Assembly: GCA_032871835.1 (NCBI GenBank)
Contig: CM065297.1
Coordinates: 32,869,598 to 32,933,597 of the forward strand
Direction: 5' to 3'
DNA: 64,000 nucleotides
Source: Dipteronia dyeriana
Lineage: Eukaryota > Streptophyta > Magnoliopsida > Sapindales > Sapindaceae
Shown: positions 22,565 to 34,460 of the stretch, in pieces
How positions within the stretch are numbered: position 1 is the first letter of the stretch
How the letters are laid out: each line of letters opens with the position of its first letter
Translations under genes and position numbers: made by a program
The notes under the pieces: model-generated
What the model was told of the DNA's origin: nothing
Databases searched by the model: none
Seen by the model: the letters and a program-made list of their open reading frames with translations, nothing else

Positions 22565-24530
22565 TGTTGGGATTTATGCCCTAAAGATCTAATTTGTAAA
22601 TGGATTTATGAAATAAATAAAATAAAAGTTCAATTCATTCTTATTTGGTTGTTTATTTTATAACTTGTGTATATATTTAACATCCAATATTGCCAGATGT
22701 AATCTCGAACTGTGTATATGAGTGTCATATACGGATGGATATAGTAAGAGACGTGCAATCTAAAGATCTCATATATAACAAATAAAGTGGGGTACTTTAT
22801 TTGTGGTTAATCTATAGCTGAGGTTCATTATGTAATGTACGGTGATTCTATCCTGAATCATTCATATGAGATATGGGAATGAGGGCACCTTGTATGATGT
22901 GATCATATAGAACTGGGCCATGATCTATATAAATCTCTTACCAAGATCCGTTTACTGATGAGATTCATATAAATCAACTAATGATGGCTACATGTGGGTG
23001 ATCTTAATCTTGAGTGTCTTATCGACTCCTTCAGGTTAGATCGTGGTCTTTGATATATCATGGGTGAGGTCGGATGCAATTCCTGATCAATATACTCTGT
23101 ATGTTGGGATTGCGGTTTGGCTTGTAGCTGGGAAGGTTTGTACACAATATTGGAATCCACTCCTTCTTGTGAGAAGTAGATGGTAGTTCCCTTAAGGATT
23201 GATTCGGGGCTTGGACAATATGAGCGCTCTTCTAATTCCGTGAGGAAATATGATTTATTGTTCATTAGAGAATCAATAGTACTAAAAGGATATATGTAAT
23301 TAGAGGGGTATAACGGATATTATGACCCAGCTCTAATTATGAACTACTGTGGAGGATCACACCATATGTAATAGTTATATCGATGGACACCGAGTTGTAT
23401 CGGTCTATGTAAAAGGGTCTGCAGTTGAGAGAGTGTAGTTTCGGGTTTTTAGTGAAATAACATCAGAGTTAATAATCAAGGAATATTAATTAAAAAGTTT
23501 AATTAATGATTCTAAGGATTATTGGAGCTCAAAATACTGTGGGTCCATTAGGTCCCCTTGTCAGCCCGATCAATTTAAGTAACAGGGGTCATGGTTAATT
23601 AATTGGATTGTCTAATTAATTGTGTTACGAAAGTGACACGTATTTATTCAGGAATTAATTGAATAATGAGATTATTTGATTAATGAATAATGGTGATTAA
23701 ATAAATTAAAAAATGAGATTACTTATTATGTTATTAATCACTGAATGGAGGGTGTTAGTTGATATTTGATAGAATAAGATAATGTGATTATTTTATTTTA
23801 TTAAATATTTAAAATTGAATTTAAAATGTTTGAATTCAAAATAAATATTTAATTATTTTTTAAATAAAAGATACGAGATATTTTTTATTTGAAAGATTTT
23901 AAAATCAAAAGATATTATTAAGTTTTAAAAGATAAAAATAATATATATATGATTCTTTTGAAAATTGGATTAACATGATATCATCAGTTTTTTGTTATTT
24001 AAAATATATATAAGATATATATGCTTATTGAATAAAGAGAACTGATCGATGCATATATACAAGTGTTTGCATGGGATGCAAACACGGGTTGGTGCGTGAA
24101 ACACCTGATATCAAAACACTTAATTAACAAAAAAATTTTGTTTTTTGGCAAGTGTGTTCATGAGTATCAAAGAGAGAAAAATTTGTGTGTGCTCTATTTT
24201 TGGTGGTCGAGCATTGTTAACACAAAAGGAGAAAAATAATATATATTTTTTAACTTCTAGAATTGTTCTAGTTGCTTTTCCAATACGAAGAAAGAGTTTC
24301 TTCAATTCAAGTTCCTGAAACCGTGACGCATCCACACATGGTTATCTGTTTCGGGATATAGCGAGGAAGATCAATGGTACAGACCAGAAGCATATTGTAA
24401 AGTGAAGCAGTCTCCAAATGTAGGTATGATTTTATTTTCTTCTTCTCTTTATATTGATTACAATTCCCGTGTATACGTATTTAATTATTATTGTAATAAT
24501 TTATATGTATTAGTTTCGAAAATAATTACA
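22565..24530 (+). repeat. Copia LTR (Angela-like), solo, 1966 bp
   Basis: Begins TGTTGGGATTTATGCCCTAA and ends AATAATTACA. The opening resembles the TGTTGGAAATATGCCCTA start of Angela/BARE-type copia LTRs. There is no primer-binding site or coding domain after it, and no second copy. The 5 bases on either side (CCACC and GTCCA) differ, so there is no target duplication. It separates two parts of one Tat element, both missing sequence at the junction. Confidence 0.72.
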
Positions 24531-25145
24531 GTCCAAAATTCACTGGTCCTAGATAGTCCGATCCTACTCGGGTGTTCTGGGACACTTTCCTGAGTATTAA
24601 GTCTTCTTCTTTGAAGCTCCTGACCTTCACTATTTTGTTGAATTACCTCGCGATCTTGCTCTGATAAATCGCTACCTTCTCTTCTACTCGATCTTGTTTT
24701 TCTTCTAGGAGGTCTAGCTTGGCTCGGAGCTTAACCTCGTTGCTCTTCAGTTCGAAATGTTGTACCTTGAACGTGGTCAGTTTGTGCTCAATGGGAAAGG
24801 CTACCTCAACCCCGAAAGCCAGCGACTAGGGTGCTTCCCAAGTGGTTATTCTTTTTGTGGTTCGGTACGCCCAAAGGATCTCGGAAAGCTCCTCGACCCA
24901 CTTGCCTTTCTTCTACTGTAATTTCTTTTTCAATAAATTCTTGATGGTCTTGTTGGTAGACTTGACCATTCCATTAGTCTGAGGGTGAGCTATTGGTCGA
25001 TTCCTAAGCCTTTGCAGAAGTCTCTGAATCGGGCATTGTCAAATTGTTTGCCTAGGGTAGCGATTATGATGAGTGGAGTGTCGAACCTACAAACCATGTT
25101 AGTTTTTGTTAGTAGCCAGATTTGGTGAAGGATCAAAGGTAAATT
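24531..25145 (-). pseudogene. Tat integrase C-terminal half, truncated
   Basis: Minus-strand reading: VCRFDTPLIIIATLGKQFDN and FRDFCKGLGID (second catalytic Asp region, with the Asp apparently lost: IATLGK instead of a V/SD.G form), then the tail of the core, KKGKWVEELSEILWAYRTT, FPIEHKLTTFKV, a helical segment, and VRSFKEEDLILRKVSQNTR. It stops at the copia LTR before the expected end of the domain. It lies opposite in strand to the antisense ORF at 20520-22564, as in antisense-ORF Tat elements. Confidence 0.82.
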
Positions 25146-25797
25146 TTCCACTTCCCAAGCAGGGGTCCGGATTCTACAGGATACTAGGTTCCGGGGTCGA
25201 GTTACCATGCGACCTCGTAGAAACAAAGCGAGGTCGCCCATACCCTTATAACACCCTACAAGCATTCAAAGTAACTAGGTAAAGCCCGATGTGATAGAAT
25301 TGAGCTCCTTACACCGAAACACGAGCCCGAAGTAGGGCCGATAGAGGAGGACCTAAGCTCTCCGAGGTCGATATATCACGTGACCTCCCCATAAGCATGT
25401 TACCATCTTCAATTGCACAAAGAAGCCTTCAAGATGACAGGTTCACCCAACAGTATCATTGTGTTTCACCAAGGGACGAACCTAGACTGCGTAGGTAGGT
25501 AGGAGGAAGCCCGTGAAAGCTCTGTCATCACTAAAGAGCACCAACATGGTCATTTCAAGCTTCAAGAGGGACCTGGAAAGGTCAGATCAAGCTCCTAGTA
25601 CCAAGAATGGAACATAGAGGTTCCTCGCCATAGCGAAAGCCATATTTAGTGACCTCTATGATGCATCTCACTAGGGCAGTACATAGGATCATTTTCACTC
25701 TCCAACTTGCATTGAAACACTGCGTACGTACAGGGCAAGTGATTGAGTCCAAAGAGGAAACAAATTTATCTCCATCCAAGATATTCTCGAGTCCGTC
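25146..25797 (+). mobile_element. 5' LTR remnant and leader of a plus-strand Tat element
   Basis: The region before gag has repeated GAGGTCG/CGAGGTC words (25190-25400) common in LTRs of this group, and no reading frame. The left edge cuts the integrase fragment at 25145. No clear TATA box, primer-binding site or TG start was resolved, so the LTR/leader border is not given. Confidence 0.45.
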
Positions 25798-27000
25798 ATG
25801 AAGACAAAGTCAATGAAATTTAAACAAAATATCCTGCCCAAATATCACTTAAGCCACCTAGAGAGCTTCGTCCTGCAAATAGAAGTCCAAAATACCACCA
25901 GGGCAGCCATGTGCAAGATGTTCCCTACCACCCTGACTGACTACACAAAGACTTGGTTCAAGAAGTTGCCAGTTGGTAGCGTGGATTCATTTATGAAGCT
26001 ATTAATCGACTTCTGCTTGCAGTTCTAGGGGGTCAAACCATGCCCAAAGGATCTCATCCACCTTTAATATTTGGTCCAAGAGTGATTTGAGACACTCCGG
26101 TCATATGTGGAACGTTTTCACAAGGAAGTCATCCAGATGGGGGTTTTCACCGAAAAGAAAACCCTCTCCAACTTCCGACGAAACCTGTGGGCATGCAAGC
26201 TCTTTTAATTTTTTGCCAAACGACCTCTAGAGACTTACCAAAAGTCCTATGATCAGGCTCTCGAGCAGGTCGATATTGACGAACAACTCAAGCTCAAGAT
26301 GGAGCATGACGATATGAGAGCGGCGAAACGCAAGAAGATTGAGGAATCCAGAGCTACGCCAGCTCAGAAAAACCAGAATAAACCCCTTAACAAATCAACG
26401 TATCATTTTCTCCATTCTCAACATCGGCAAGAACAATACCAAGCAAGGTGAACCTCTCCGTGAACTTTGCCACCTCTAAGAACTGTGGCCCCTGTAACAC
26501 GAGATGAAAGAGGGTACGATCGTTATAACCCCTTAAATACGTCCCGCGAAATAATCTACCTTGCCATTCAGGATAAGGGGCTACTCCAGAAGCCTGCACT
26601 CATGAAAGCTCCACCAGATAAAAGGAACCTGTACAAGTATTGCGACTTCTATGAAAATGTAGGGAACAACACTTCAGAGTGTTATAGTCTAAGTAACCAG
26701 ATTGAAGCTCTGGTGAGGGAATGATGTTTGGTAGAATTCTTACAGCAGGCCATGGACAACATCCAGACTGGAAAGGAGGTACAAACAGATATATGTGATC
26801 ATGCTAAGAAGATAAAAGGGGATCAGAAGGATTTAATGCAACAAATCCAGGTTATACATAATATCAGTGAATGGCCCACCATGGCTGGCACCTCCAATAA
26901 TTCTAGAAAAAACCATGCAAGGAAGATTCCCCATGTCAATGAAGGCCGGGATATCTTCAAGGTTGACCAAAGCCTGGTTGGCCAATCCCTATTAACATAA
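25798..27000 (+). pseudogene. Gag of plus-strand Tat element
   Basis: The gag core reads FVLQIEVQNTTRAAMCKMFP and DYTKTWFKKLPVGSVDSF at 25860-26010. A charged middle part follows (SYDQALEQVDIDEQLKLKME). The nucleocapsid-like end at 26467-26724 has YCDFYENVGNNTSECYSL, where the usual His of the CCHC knuckle is replaced by Asn. Stops at about 26026, 26207 and 26722 interrupt it. A tail up to 27000 ends with typical DDP-poor linker sequence before the protease. Confidence 0.8.
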
Positions 27001-27002
27001 AT

Positions 27003-27480
27003 TATTTTCACGGAGGTAGACGTCTACAATACTGTGCAACCTCACGATGACCCCACGGTGATAACGGTCTAGATTGCCAACTGCATGGTTCACCGTGTGC
27101 TTGTCGATACAGACAACATTGTAGACATTCTTTTTAAAGACACCTTAGAGAAACTAAATTTAAAACATTGGTGCTACAAATAGTTGCACAACCCTGTTAT
27201 ATGGTTTCACTAAGGATTCGATCATACTAGTGGGATCAAAGATCCTTCCAGTGATCGCTAGAACTGTTCATCTGCAACAAAATATTATGACAGACTTCAT
27301 TGTGGTTGACACCCCATCGACCTACAACACGACACTATGAAGACCATTCCTCTCATCCTTTAAAGGGGTCTTGTCTATCTATCATAATGTCTTAAAGTTA
27401 TTGGTGGGGAGCAAGGTGGGTGAGGTACGCAGGGACCAGCAAGCGGCCAGGAAATGCTATGCAATGTCTGCCAAGCCGAT
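27003..27480 (+). pseudogene. Retropepsin of plus-strand Tat element, inactive
   Basis: At 27085-27160 the translation is HRVLVDTDNIVDILFKDTLE. The catalytic triad D-T/S-G reads D-T-D here, so the enzyme would be dead even apart from the frameshifts that follow. A short TLRPFLSSF-like trace near 27340 corresponds to the ALLGRP end signature. It lies between gag and RT as expected. Confidence 0.75.
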
Positions 27481-28440
27481 AGCTTTGGTGAAATAGTTCG
27501 CATAAATCGTGATGATACAAGATATGGAAGCACCCGAGATGACCATTGAATATGCAGATTCAGCTGATCATTCAGAAAATGACCCTATGGTACTAGATTA
27601 AGAAGAGCAGGGAAAAGAATGGGCTAGCGGACACCATGTGGACAAACTAGTAGAGATACCCATCAAAAGTGACTCCGCTCCAAGGTTGTTGAGGTCGGAG
27701 CTACCCTCGTGCCAAGAGTGAAGGAAGGTTTGATCGGGCTTCTCTAAGAATTCAATGACATCTTCACTTAGAGTCATGATAAGATGCCCGGGATCCCAAT
27801 ATCATTGGCAGCTCACTAATTAGCAGTAGATCCAACCTTCAAACCTATCAAGCAGAAGAGGCATCATTTCAATACCGAGAGGAACACTGCGGTCCAAGAA
27901 GAAGTGGACAAGCTTATCAAAACAGGTTTCATCAGAGAAGCCCGGTATCCCGAATGGATTGCCAACGTGGTCATGGTTACGAAGGCGAATGGGAAGTGGC
28001 GTATGTGTGTTGACTACACAGACCTCAACCGGACGTGTCCAAAAGACAGCTTTCCTTTAACAAAAATTTACCAATTAGTGGATTCCATGACTGGAAACAA
28101 GCTCTTCAACTTCATGGACACGTTCTCAGGGTACAACCAGATTATGATGCACCCCGCCGATCAAGACAAGACCAGCTTCAGCACGGGGAAAGGTCTGTAT
28201 TGCTATAAGGTGATGTCTTTTGGCCTCAAGAATGTGGGCGCTACCTGCCAGCGATTGGTCAATCGGTTATTCAAGCCAGAGATAGGAAATACGTTGAAGG
28301 TGTGCATAGATGATATGATCAACAAATCTCGAGAAGCAGAAGAACATAAAGATCATCTCCGTAGAACTTTCCAGATACTGAAGAAAAACCAAATGCGGCT
28401 GCAAGACCCTGCCAAATGCCCTTCAGAGTGACTGCGGGAA
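27481..28440 (+). pseudogene. Reverse transcriptase of plus-strand Tat element
   Basis: The longest open piece is 27904-28431. It has GFIREARYPEWIANVVMVTK, WRMCVDYTDLNRTCPKDSFP, FMDTFSGYNQIMM, SFGLKNVGATCQRLVNRLF and the polymerase box as CIDDM, where family members have YVDDM or YIDDM. The stretch after KKNQMRL is frameshifted, and a 37-bp tandem duplication follows at about 28474-28547. It would be inactive. Confidence 0.9.
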
Positions 28441-29641
28441 AGTTCTTGGGCTTCATGATGAATGAGAGGGGAATCGAGGCAAACCTAGAAAAAAACAAAG
28501 CTATCCTGACTCGAGGCAAACCTAGAAAAAATTCAAGCTATCCTAAACCTAGATTCTCCAACAACTCTTAAACATGTCCAAGTTTTGACAGGGCAAATAG
28601 CAGCGCTCAACAGGTTCATTTCGCGTTCCACGGATAAATGTCTTCCATTCTCCAAAGTCATCGAGCAAGGGAAGAATATGAAATGGGACCATGACAGCGA
28701 GTGAGCTTTCCAGGACTTAAAGAAGTACATCACCAACCTGTCGCTGCTAGTTAAGCCCTTTTAGGGAGAGGAGTTATAGATGTTTCTGGCCATGTCGTAA
28801 ACTCCGGTAAGTGAGGCTTTGGTCAATGAGTGCGGGGATGGGATTTAACGACCTATCTACTATGTCAGCTACGCACTATCCAAGCCTGAAAAGAACTACC
28901 TCCTCCTTGAGAAGTTCGCCCTTGCCCTGGTTACCTCGACCAAAAAGCTTCGTCCTTATGTTTAGGTCCATACAGTGGCGGTAGTGATAAATCAACCCCT
29001 TTGCCAGTTCATACAGAGGCCAGATGTATCCGGAAGGCTAGTCTTGTGGGTTTTGGAGCTCACCCAGTTTAACCTGAAGTACAAATCTTGCACAACAATC
29101 AAAGCTCAAGCTTTAGCAGATTTTGTAGCTGAATTCTCAGCCCTCTCAAGTGAAGAGACCATGGCAGCAGTAAGTCCGACTCTTGAAAAGCTTCTAGAGG
29201 ACATCAATTGGCCGGAAGGCTGTAAAGCTTGGATTCTTTACATTGATAGGTCATTTGGATAGGTAGGGGTGAGCCGGTATAGTCCTGATTGATCCTGAAA
29301 GAACGGAATGCTACCACTACTTTAGGTTTGAATTCAAAAACACCAATAATGAAGCAGAGTATGAAGCTCTCATAGCCGGAATGAAGGCCGCCATTGAGTT
29401 TGGGGTCAACTATTTGTGCATCAAGAGTGACTCGTTGCTCATCGTCAACCAGGTTACAGGACTCCACCAAGCCAAGGGTGACACCATGGTTTCCTACCTG
29501 AAGCTGGTCCAGCAACTCAGAGAAAGGTTTAAAGGGTTCCAGATTGAGCAGATACCTCAACAGCAAAACCATCGGGCGAACGCCTTAGTAAAGATAGCAA
29601 CGAATGAGAGTCAGACCCTACCTAAGAGTGTACCTCTCTAG
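28441..29641 (+). pseudogene. Dual RNase H region of plus-strand Tat element
   Basis: The first RNase H (28790-29140) has RPIYYVSYALSKPEKNYLLL, KLRPYV and FIQRPDVSGRLVLWVLEL, then KAQALADFVAEF. The second (29200-29641) has WILYIDRSFG, NNEAEYEALIAGMKAAIEFG, KSDSLLIVNQV and NHRANAL. Tat elements are known for this second, archaeal-like RNase H. The last catalytic Asp (NHRADAL in relatives) is Asn here. Stops at about 28848, 28964 and 29262 break the frame. Confidence 0.85.
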
Positions 29642-29689
29642 ATGATCTCCTAGTCAAGCACAACAGTAAGAAAAGAAACTTGCCCCATT

Positions 29690-30960
29690 AAGCGACTACC
29701 TTGTTGGATGGACCCGATAGCTGTCTACCTACAGAAAGAAAAGCTTCCCGAAGACCCCAACCAAGCCTCAAAAATCAAGAGTTTGTCTGTCTGGTGTTGT
29801 CTGATAGACGGATACCTCTACAAGAGGGGTAAAACCTTCCTTTGCTTTGATGTCTGCATCCGAACGATGCCAGTTGGGAGTTAAGAGATGTCCATTCTGG
29901 GGACTGCGGGAATCATATTGGTGGGGAGGTTTTAGCATATCATATACTTCACATGGGGTATTACTGGCCAACTATTCACTGGGACGCGAAGATGTTTGTG
30001 CAATCCTGTGAACCATGCTAGAGGACCTCGAACTTGAGCCACCTGTAACTAGAGCGGTTATCGTCAATCAGCTCACTTTATCCATTTACCATATGGGGGG
30101 TCGACCTGATCAGTCCGCTTCCTACCACACTTGGACAGGCTAAGCACGCTATCGTTGCAATTGGTTATTTCACAAGGTGGGTCGAAACACGACCTTTCTC
30201 CCAAATTTTAGAAGAGAATACGACGAAATTCATCAAAACCAATATGGTTTGCAGGTTCGAGACTCCACTCATCATAATAGTCGACCTAGGCAAATAGTTT
30301 GACAATACCCGATTCAAAGACTTCTATAAAGGATTGGAAATCGACCTCAGGTTCACTTCAGTAGCCCACCCGCATACTAATGGGTTGGTTGAATCCACCA
30401 ACAAGACTATCAAGAAGCTGTTGAATAAGAAATTACAGCAGAAGATAGACTAGTGGGTCGAAAAGCTTTCCGAGGTTCTCTGAGCATATCAGACCATGAA
30501 AAGAATAACTACTGAAGAAACACCTCACTCCCCGGCATTCGGGGTCAAAGAAGTCTTTCTTATCAAGCATAAACTGACCTCATTCAGGGTTTAACACTTT
30601 GAACCTGAGAGCAACGAGGTCAAGCTCTGAGCTAGTCTAGACCACCTAGAAGAAAAGCAAGACTGAGTAGCTGAGAAAGTAGCAATGTATTAGAGCAGGA
30701 TTGCCAGGTATTTCAACATAAATGTTAAAGTCATAAGCTTTAAGGAAGGGGACTTAGTTCTCCAGATGGTGACCCAGAATACCCGGATATGGTTAGATAG
30801 GGTCATGGAACCAAACTGGGAGGGGCCATACTTGGTAAAAGTAGTGCTCTACAATATAGCATACAAGCTTGAAGACATGGATGATCGACCCATTAACCAT
30901 ACCTAGAATGCTGAACATTTGAGGAAGTTCTATCCCAAAGCAAGAGACTCTTAGCAGATT
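29690..30960 (+). pseudogene. Integrase of plus-strand Tat element
   Basis: The zinc-binding region shows VHSGDCGNHIGGEVLAYH with YYWPTIHWDA, then a CEPC. The core has WGVDLISPLPTT (first Asp), IIIVDLGK.FDNTRFKDF (second Asp) and AHPHTNGLVESTNKTIKKLL (Glu). The C-terminal part has VISFKEGDLVLQMVTQNTR and LDRVMEPNWEGPYLVK, ending with NAEHLRKFYPKARDS and a stop at 30952. About eight stops interrupt it. It would insert element cDNA into chromosomes. Confidence 0.88.
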
Positions 30961-31410
30961 ACCTCTATTTAGGTTTTTAATAAGTTTTCCAAACAGCAAT
31001 GTACCCCATCTTGAACATCAATAAAGGCTGTTATTTTCTCCATCTCCGATTATACTCTCCACGAATAAATTCGACATGATCGCCTTCTTGATGCCTTGGT
31101 CGGGCTACCACCCCCAAGTAGGATCCGAGTGTATGAGCATAGTTGTCATCCAGGTCTCGAGACCAGGATAGCTAGATAGCCTTCCTAATGCCTTAGTCGG
31201 GCTACCACCCCCAAGAAGGGTCTAAGTGCAAGGGCAGATCTCGAGACCAGGATATCTAGATAGCCTTCTTGATGTCTTGGTTTGGCTACCACCCCCCAAA
31301 AGGGTCTAAATATAAGAGCATAGTTGTCATCCAGATCTCAAGACCAGGAGAGCTCGATGCACTCCTGATGCCTCGGTCGGGCTGCCACCCCTGAGAAGGA
31401 TCCAAGCGTA
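30961..31410 (+). repeat. Tandem repeats in Tat 3' UTR
   Basis: Four units begin near 31090, 31187, 31271 and 31367 with variants of GATGCCTTGGTCGGGCTACC, continue with ACCCCCAAG and TCTCGAGACCAGGA-type words, and are 84-97 bases long. The shorter second unit lacks the CATAGTTGTCATCC part. Tandem repeats between pol and the 3' LTR are common in Tat elements and can seed satellites. The array is cut at 31410 by a copia LTR, so more units may be lost. Confidence 0.9.
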
Positions 31411-32765
31411 TGTTGGGATTATGCTCGATAGCAAGAGTATAATAATGTATTTGAAAATATTTTCATATTAATAAAGTGATTTCTAGTTTAACAAATCTTA
31501 TAGCATTTATAGTTTAATTATTATAATTGTCAAAAGTAAATAATCATAAGGTCAAAAAACTATGAGAAAATAATAATTGTTCATACATCTAGATATGTAT
31601 GATGTAGACACAATTTTTTAGTTAGTCTTGAATAATATTCACAACTTAAGATAAAGGTTGGGCGCCTTTATCTTGTTAAAAATGTAGATTCTTTTGCTAG
31701 CATTTGAGTGAGATCAAATGTGTTATGATGAGTCTAAAATCATCAAAGTGCGGTGTCTTTGGGTAAAAGAATCTATTGCACTTGGTGCATTGAATTGGAT
31801 CACAATGAAATACTTTATCTAGAACCATCAATGAATAAAAGTTTTCATTTGAAGACAATCAGAGAGTTTATCTCAATCATGAGATAAATGATGGACTTAT
31901 AGTTGCAAGTGTTATCATTTAAATTATCAATGAGTATGATTATATAGCATAGTCTATATTCGATAGTTTAGTGGTATTCATTTGTTAATCGATAGAGGAC
32001 TTCATTTATAGATATGGACATCGTGGCTCCATTTATTAAATGAGAGTTGAATATCATCATATGGATGTTTTAAGGTATTAGATATTAAATCTTAACGTTA
32101 AGTTTTCAATAGTGTCTATTGAAACATGGCTTCTAGACAAGTCAAAATATCTAAGTTCAAAATGTGGTCATATGAGTAAATATGGTAACTTGGAGAGTTA
32201 TAGGCGGTCTATGAGCTCTTGACGATTGCTGATATTCTTCACGAGGATACACTTTCTTCAATAAGGTTTGAAATCCTAATATATTTCAAAGGATTCTTAA
32301 CAACCAAGTAAATCTTCCTATGAAAGGATTTGAAATCCTAATATATTTCAAAGAAGAATTTCGGCCAGCCATATAAATATATAAAGGGAATTTCAACCAG
32401 CCATATAATTTTTCCAAGAGAAGAATTCGGTCAGCCCTAGTTATATATAAAAGGAGAATTCGGCCACCATAGAATTTTGAGGGAGAAAAAATTGTTTTTG
32501 CTTTAGACCCAATTCTATCAACTCTAAGAAATAGTGTGAGATTCGGTAAAGAAGAAAAGGAAGAAAGAACATTTAGTTTTCAATAGTACACTAGTAGCCT
32601 TTGTATTAAAATGTGTTGTGTACAACATCGAATCAAGGTTCACGCGAGTTTCGATCAAATTGATTGATAATTCACAAATGACCTAACGTTCTTTGTTTTC
32701 TTCTTGGAGGATTATTGTGACTAACAAAGAGAAATATTTTGTTTGTTTCCATCATCGGGTATACA
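31411..32765 (+). repeat. Copia-type LTR, solo, 1355 bp
   Basis: Begins TGTTGGGATTATGC and ends TTCCATCATCGGGTATACA, in the style of copia LTRs. Two imperfect repeats with GAATTCGGCCA/GAATTTCGGCCAGCC lie at 32350-32470. No primer-binding site or pol follows. Flanking 5-mers (GCGTA and ATTAA) differ. The left neighbour is the 3' UTR of one Tat element and the right neighbour is the RT of another. Confidence 0.65.
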
Positions 32766-32804
32766 ATTAAAAGAGAGGGAGTTCACACTTCTAGGTGATT
32801 CACG

Positions 32805-34460
32805 TTCCTGATTGGATAGAGGATCTATAGGGGAAGTAAAGTACCCTGAATGAGTGACTAACGTGGTGCTGGTAAAAAAGAAGATTGTCCAGTAGAGGAT
32901 GTGTGTGGATTTCACCGACCTCAACAAAGCATATTCGAAGGATAGCTTACATCTGCCTTAGAATGACAAGTTAGTGGATGCAACGGTCAATCATAAGTTG
33001 TTGAGCTTTATGGATGCATACTCGGGATGTAATCGGATCTGGATGTTCGAACCTGACGAGGACAAAACATCCTTTAACGCCAACCAAGGGCTATATTGCT
33101 ACAAAGTCATGCCTTTTGGTCACAAAGATACCGGGGCAACTTACCAGAGACTGGCAAATAAGATGTTCACTGGATAGATCGATGGAAACATGGAAGCATA
33201 AGTGGATGATATGCTGACAAAAAGCATAACGTCAAAAAAACATGCAGGGGATCTCAAGGAAACATTCGGAGTGCTACGAAGGTTTGGTATGAAGCTCAAT
33301 CCAAAAAAATGTGTCTTTTGGGTACCTTTGTGGAGATTCCTAGAATTCCAGGTTCATTAGAGGGGAATTGAAGTTAATCCAGAGAAAATAAAGGTGTTGG
33401 AGGAAATGAGGTATCCAAGAACATTAAAGGAAATCCAAAAGCTAATAGGGTGCTTGACATCTCTGAATCGATTCACAAAAAAAATCGACTAACAAGTGTC
33501 TTCCCTTTTTTAAGGCAATTAAGAAGGGTAAGAGGGTGGAATGGAACGATGAGTGCGAACAAGCCTTCAGAAAGATCAATGACTATCTAGGAAAATCACC
33601 GATTCTATCCAAGTCCCTTAAAGAATAAGTCATTTACTTGTTCCTGTAAGTAACGTCAGTAGCAACAGGTTCAATACTGGCCAGATTAGATGAGATGGTA
33701 CAAAAGCTAGTATATTACACAAGCAAAGCTTTGTTACCAGCTGAGACAAGGTATTCACCAGCCGAGCAGATGGCACTGGCCTTTGTGACTATAATAAGGA
33801 AGCTAAAGCCATATTTTCAAACCCACGAGATCGAGGTCTATATAGACTGTCCGTTGAAGCAAATTTTGTCGAAACCTGAAGTGTCTGGGAGACTGACTAA
33901 ATAGGCTGTGGAGTTGAGTGAGTTTGAGACAGTATATCTGTCGAGGGCAACAATAAAAAGGCAAGTCGTGGCTGACATGATCATAGATTTCAGCGAACCA
34001 AACAGCGAGGTGATCATGATATCGAAGAAGAATAATGAGTTTGCATGGAAACTACACGTATATGGGTCATCAAACACGTATGGTAGTAGGGCCAGGATAT
34101 CATATATACTCTAGAAGGTGATCAGGTAGAATGTGCCCTACGATTTGATTTCAAAGCCACAAACAACATGGCCGAGTATGAGGCACTTTTGGCAGGGCTC
34201 AGAGTTTGTACGGCTTTAGAGACAGATGAGCTAGAAATATTCAGTGACTCGCAAGTGGTGGTAAACTAAATTTTGGATGAGTATCAAGCCAAGGACAACA
34301 ACATGGTCGTATATTTGGGGTAGCCAAAATGCTGATATGAAGGTTCAAGATGTATAGGATCACCCAGATCCCGAGGGAGAAGAATGAGAAGGTAGACGTT
34401 TTGTCAAAATTTACGTCAACTACTATCGGTGTACAATCAAAGTTCATCCCAGTTGCTCAT
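32805..34460 (+). pseudogene. Reverse transcriptase and RNase H, broken
   Basis: RT pieces: MCVDFTDLNKA, LLSFMDAYSGCNRIWMFEPD, GLYCYKVMPFGHKDTGATYQ, VDDM preceded by a stop in place of the aromatic residue, and MKLNPKKCVFW. RNase H pieces: VYYTSKALLPAETRYSPAEQ and KLKPYFQTHEIEVYIDCPLK. The second RNase H shows NNMAEYEALLAGLRVCTALE and FSDSQVVVN. More than ten stops or shifts are present. The region starts inside RT at the border with the LTR at 32765. Confidence 0.88.
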
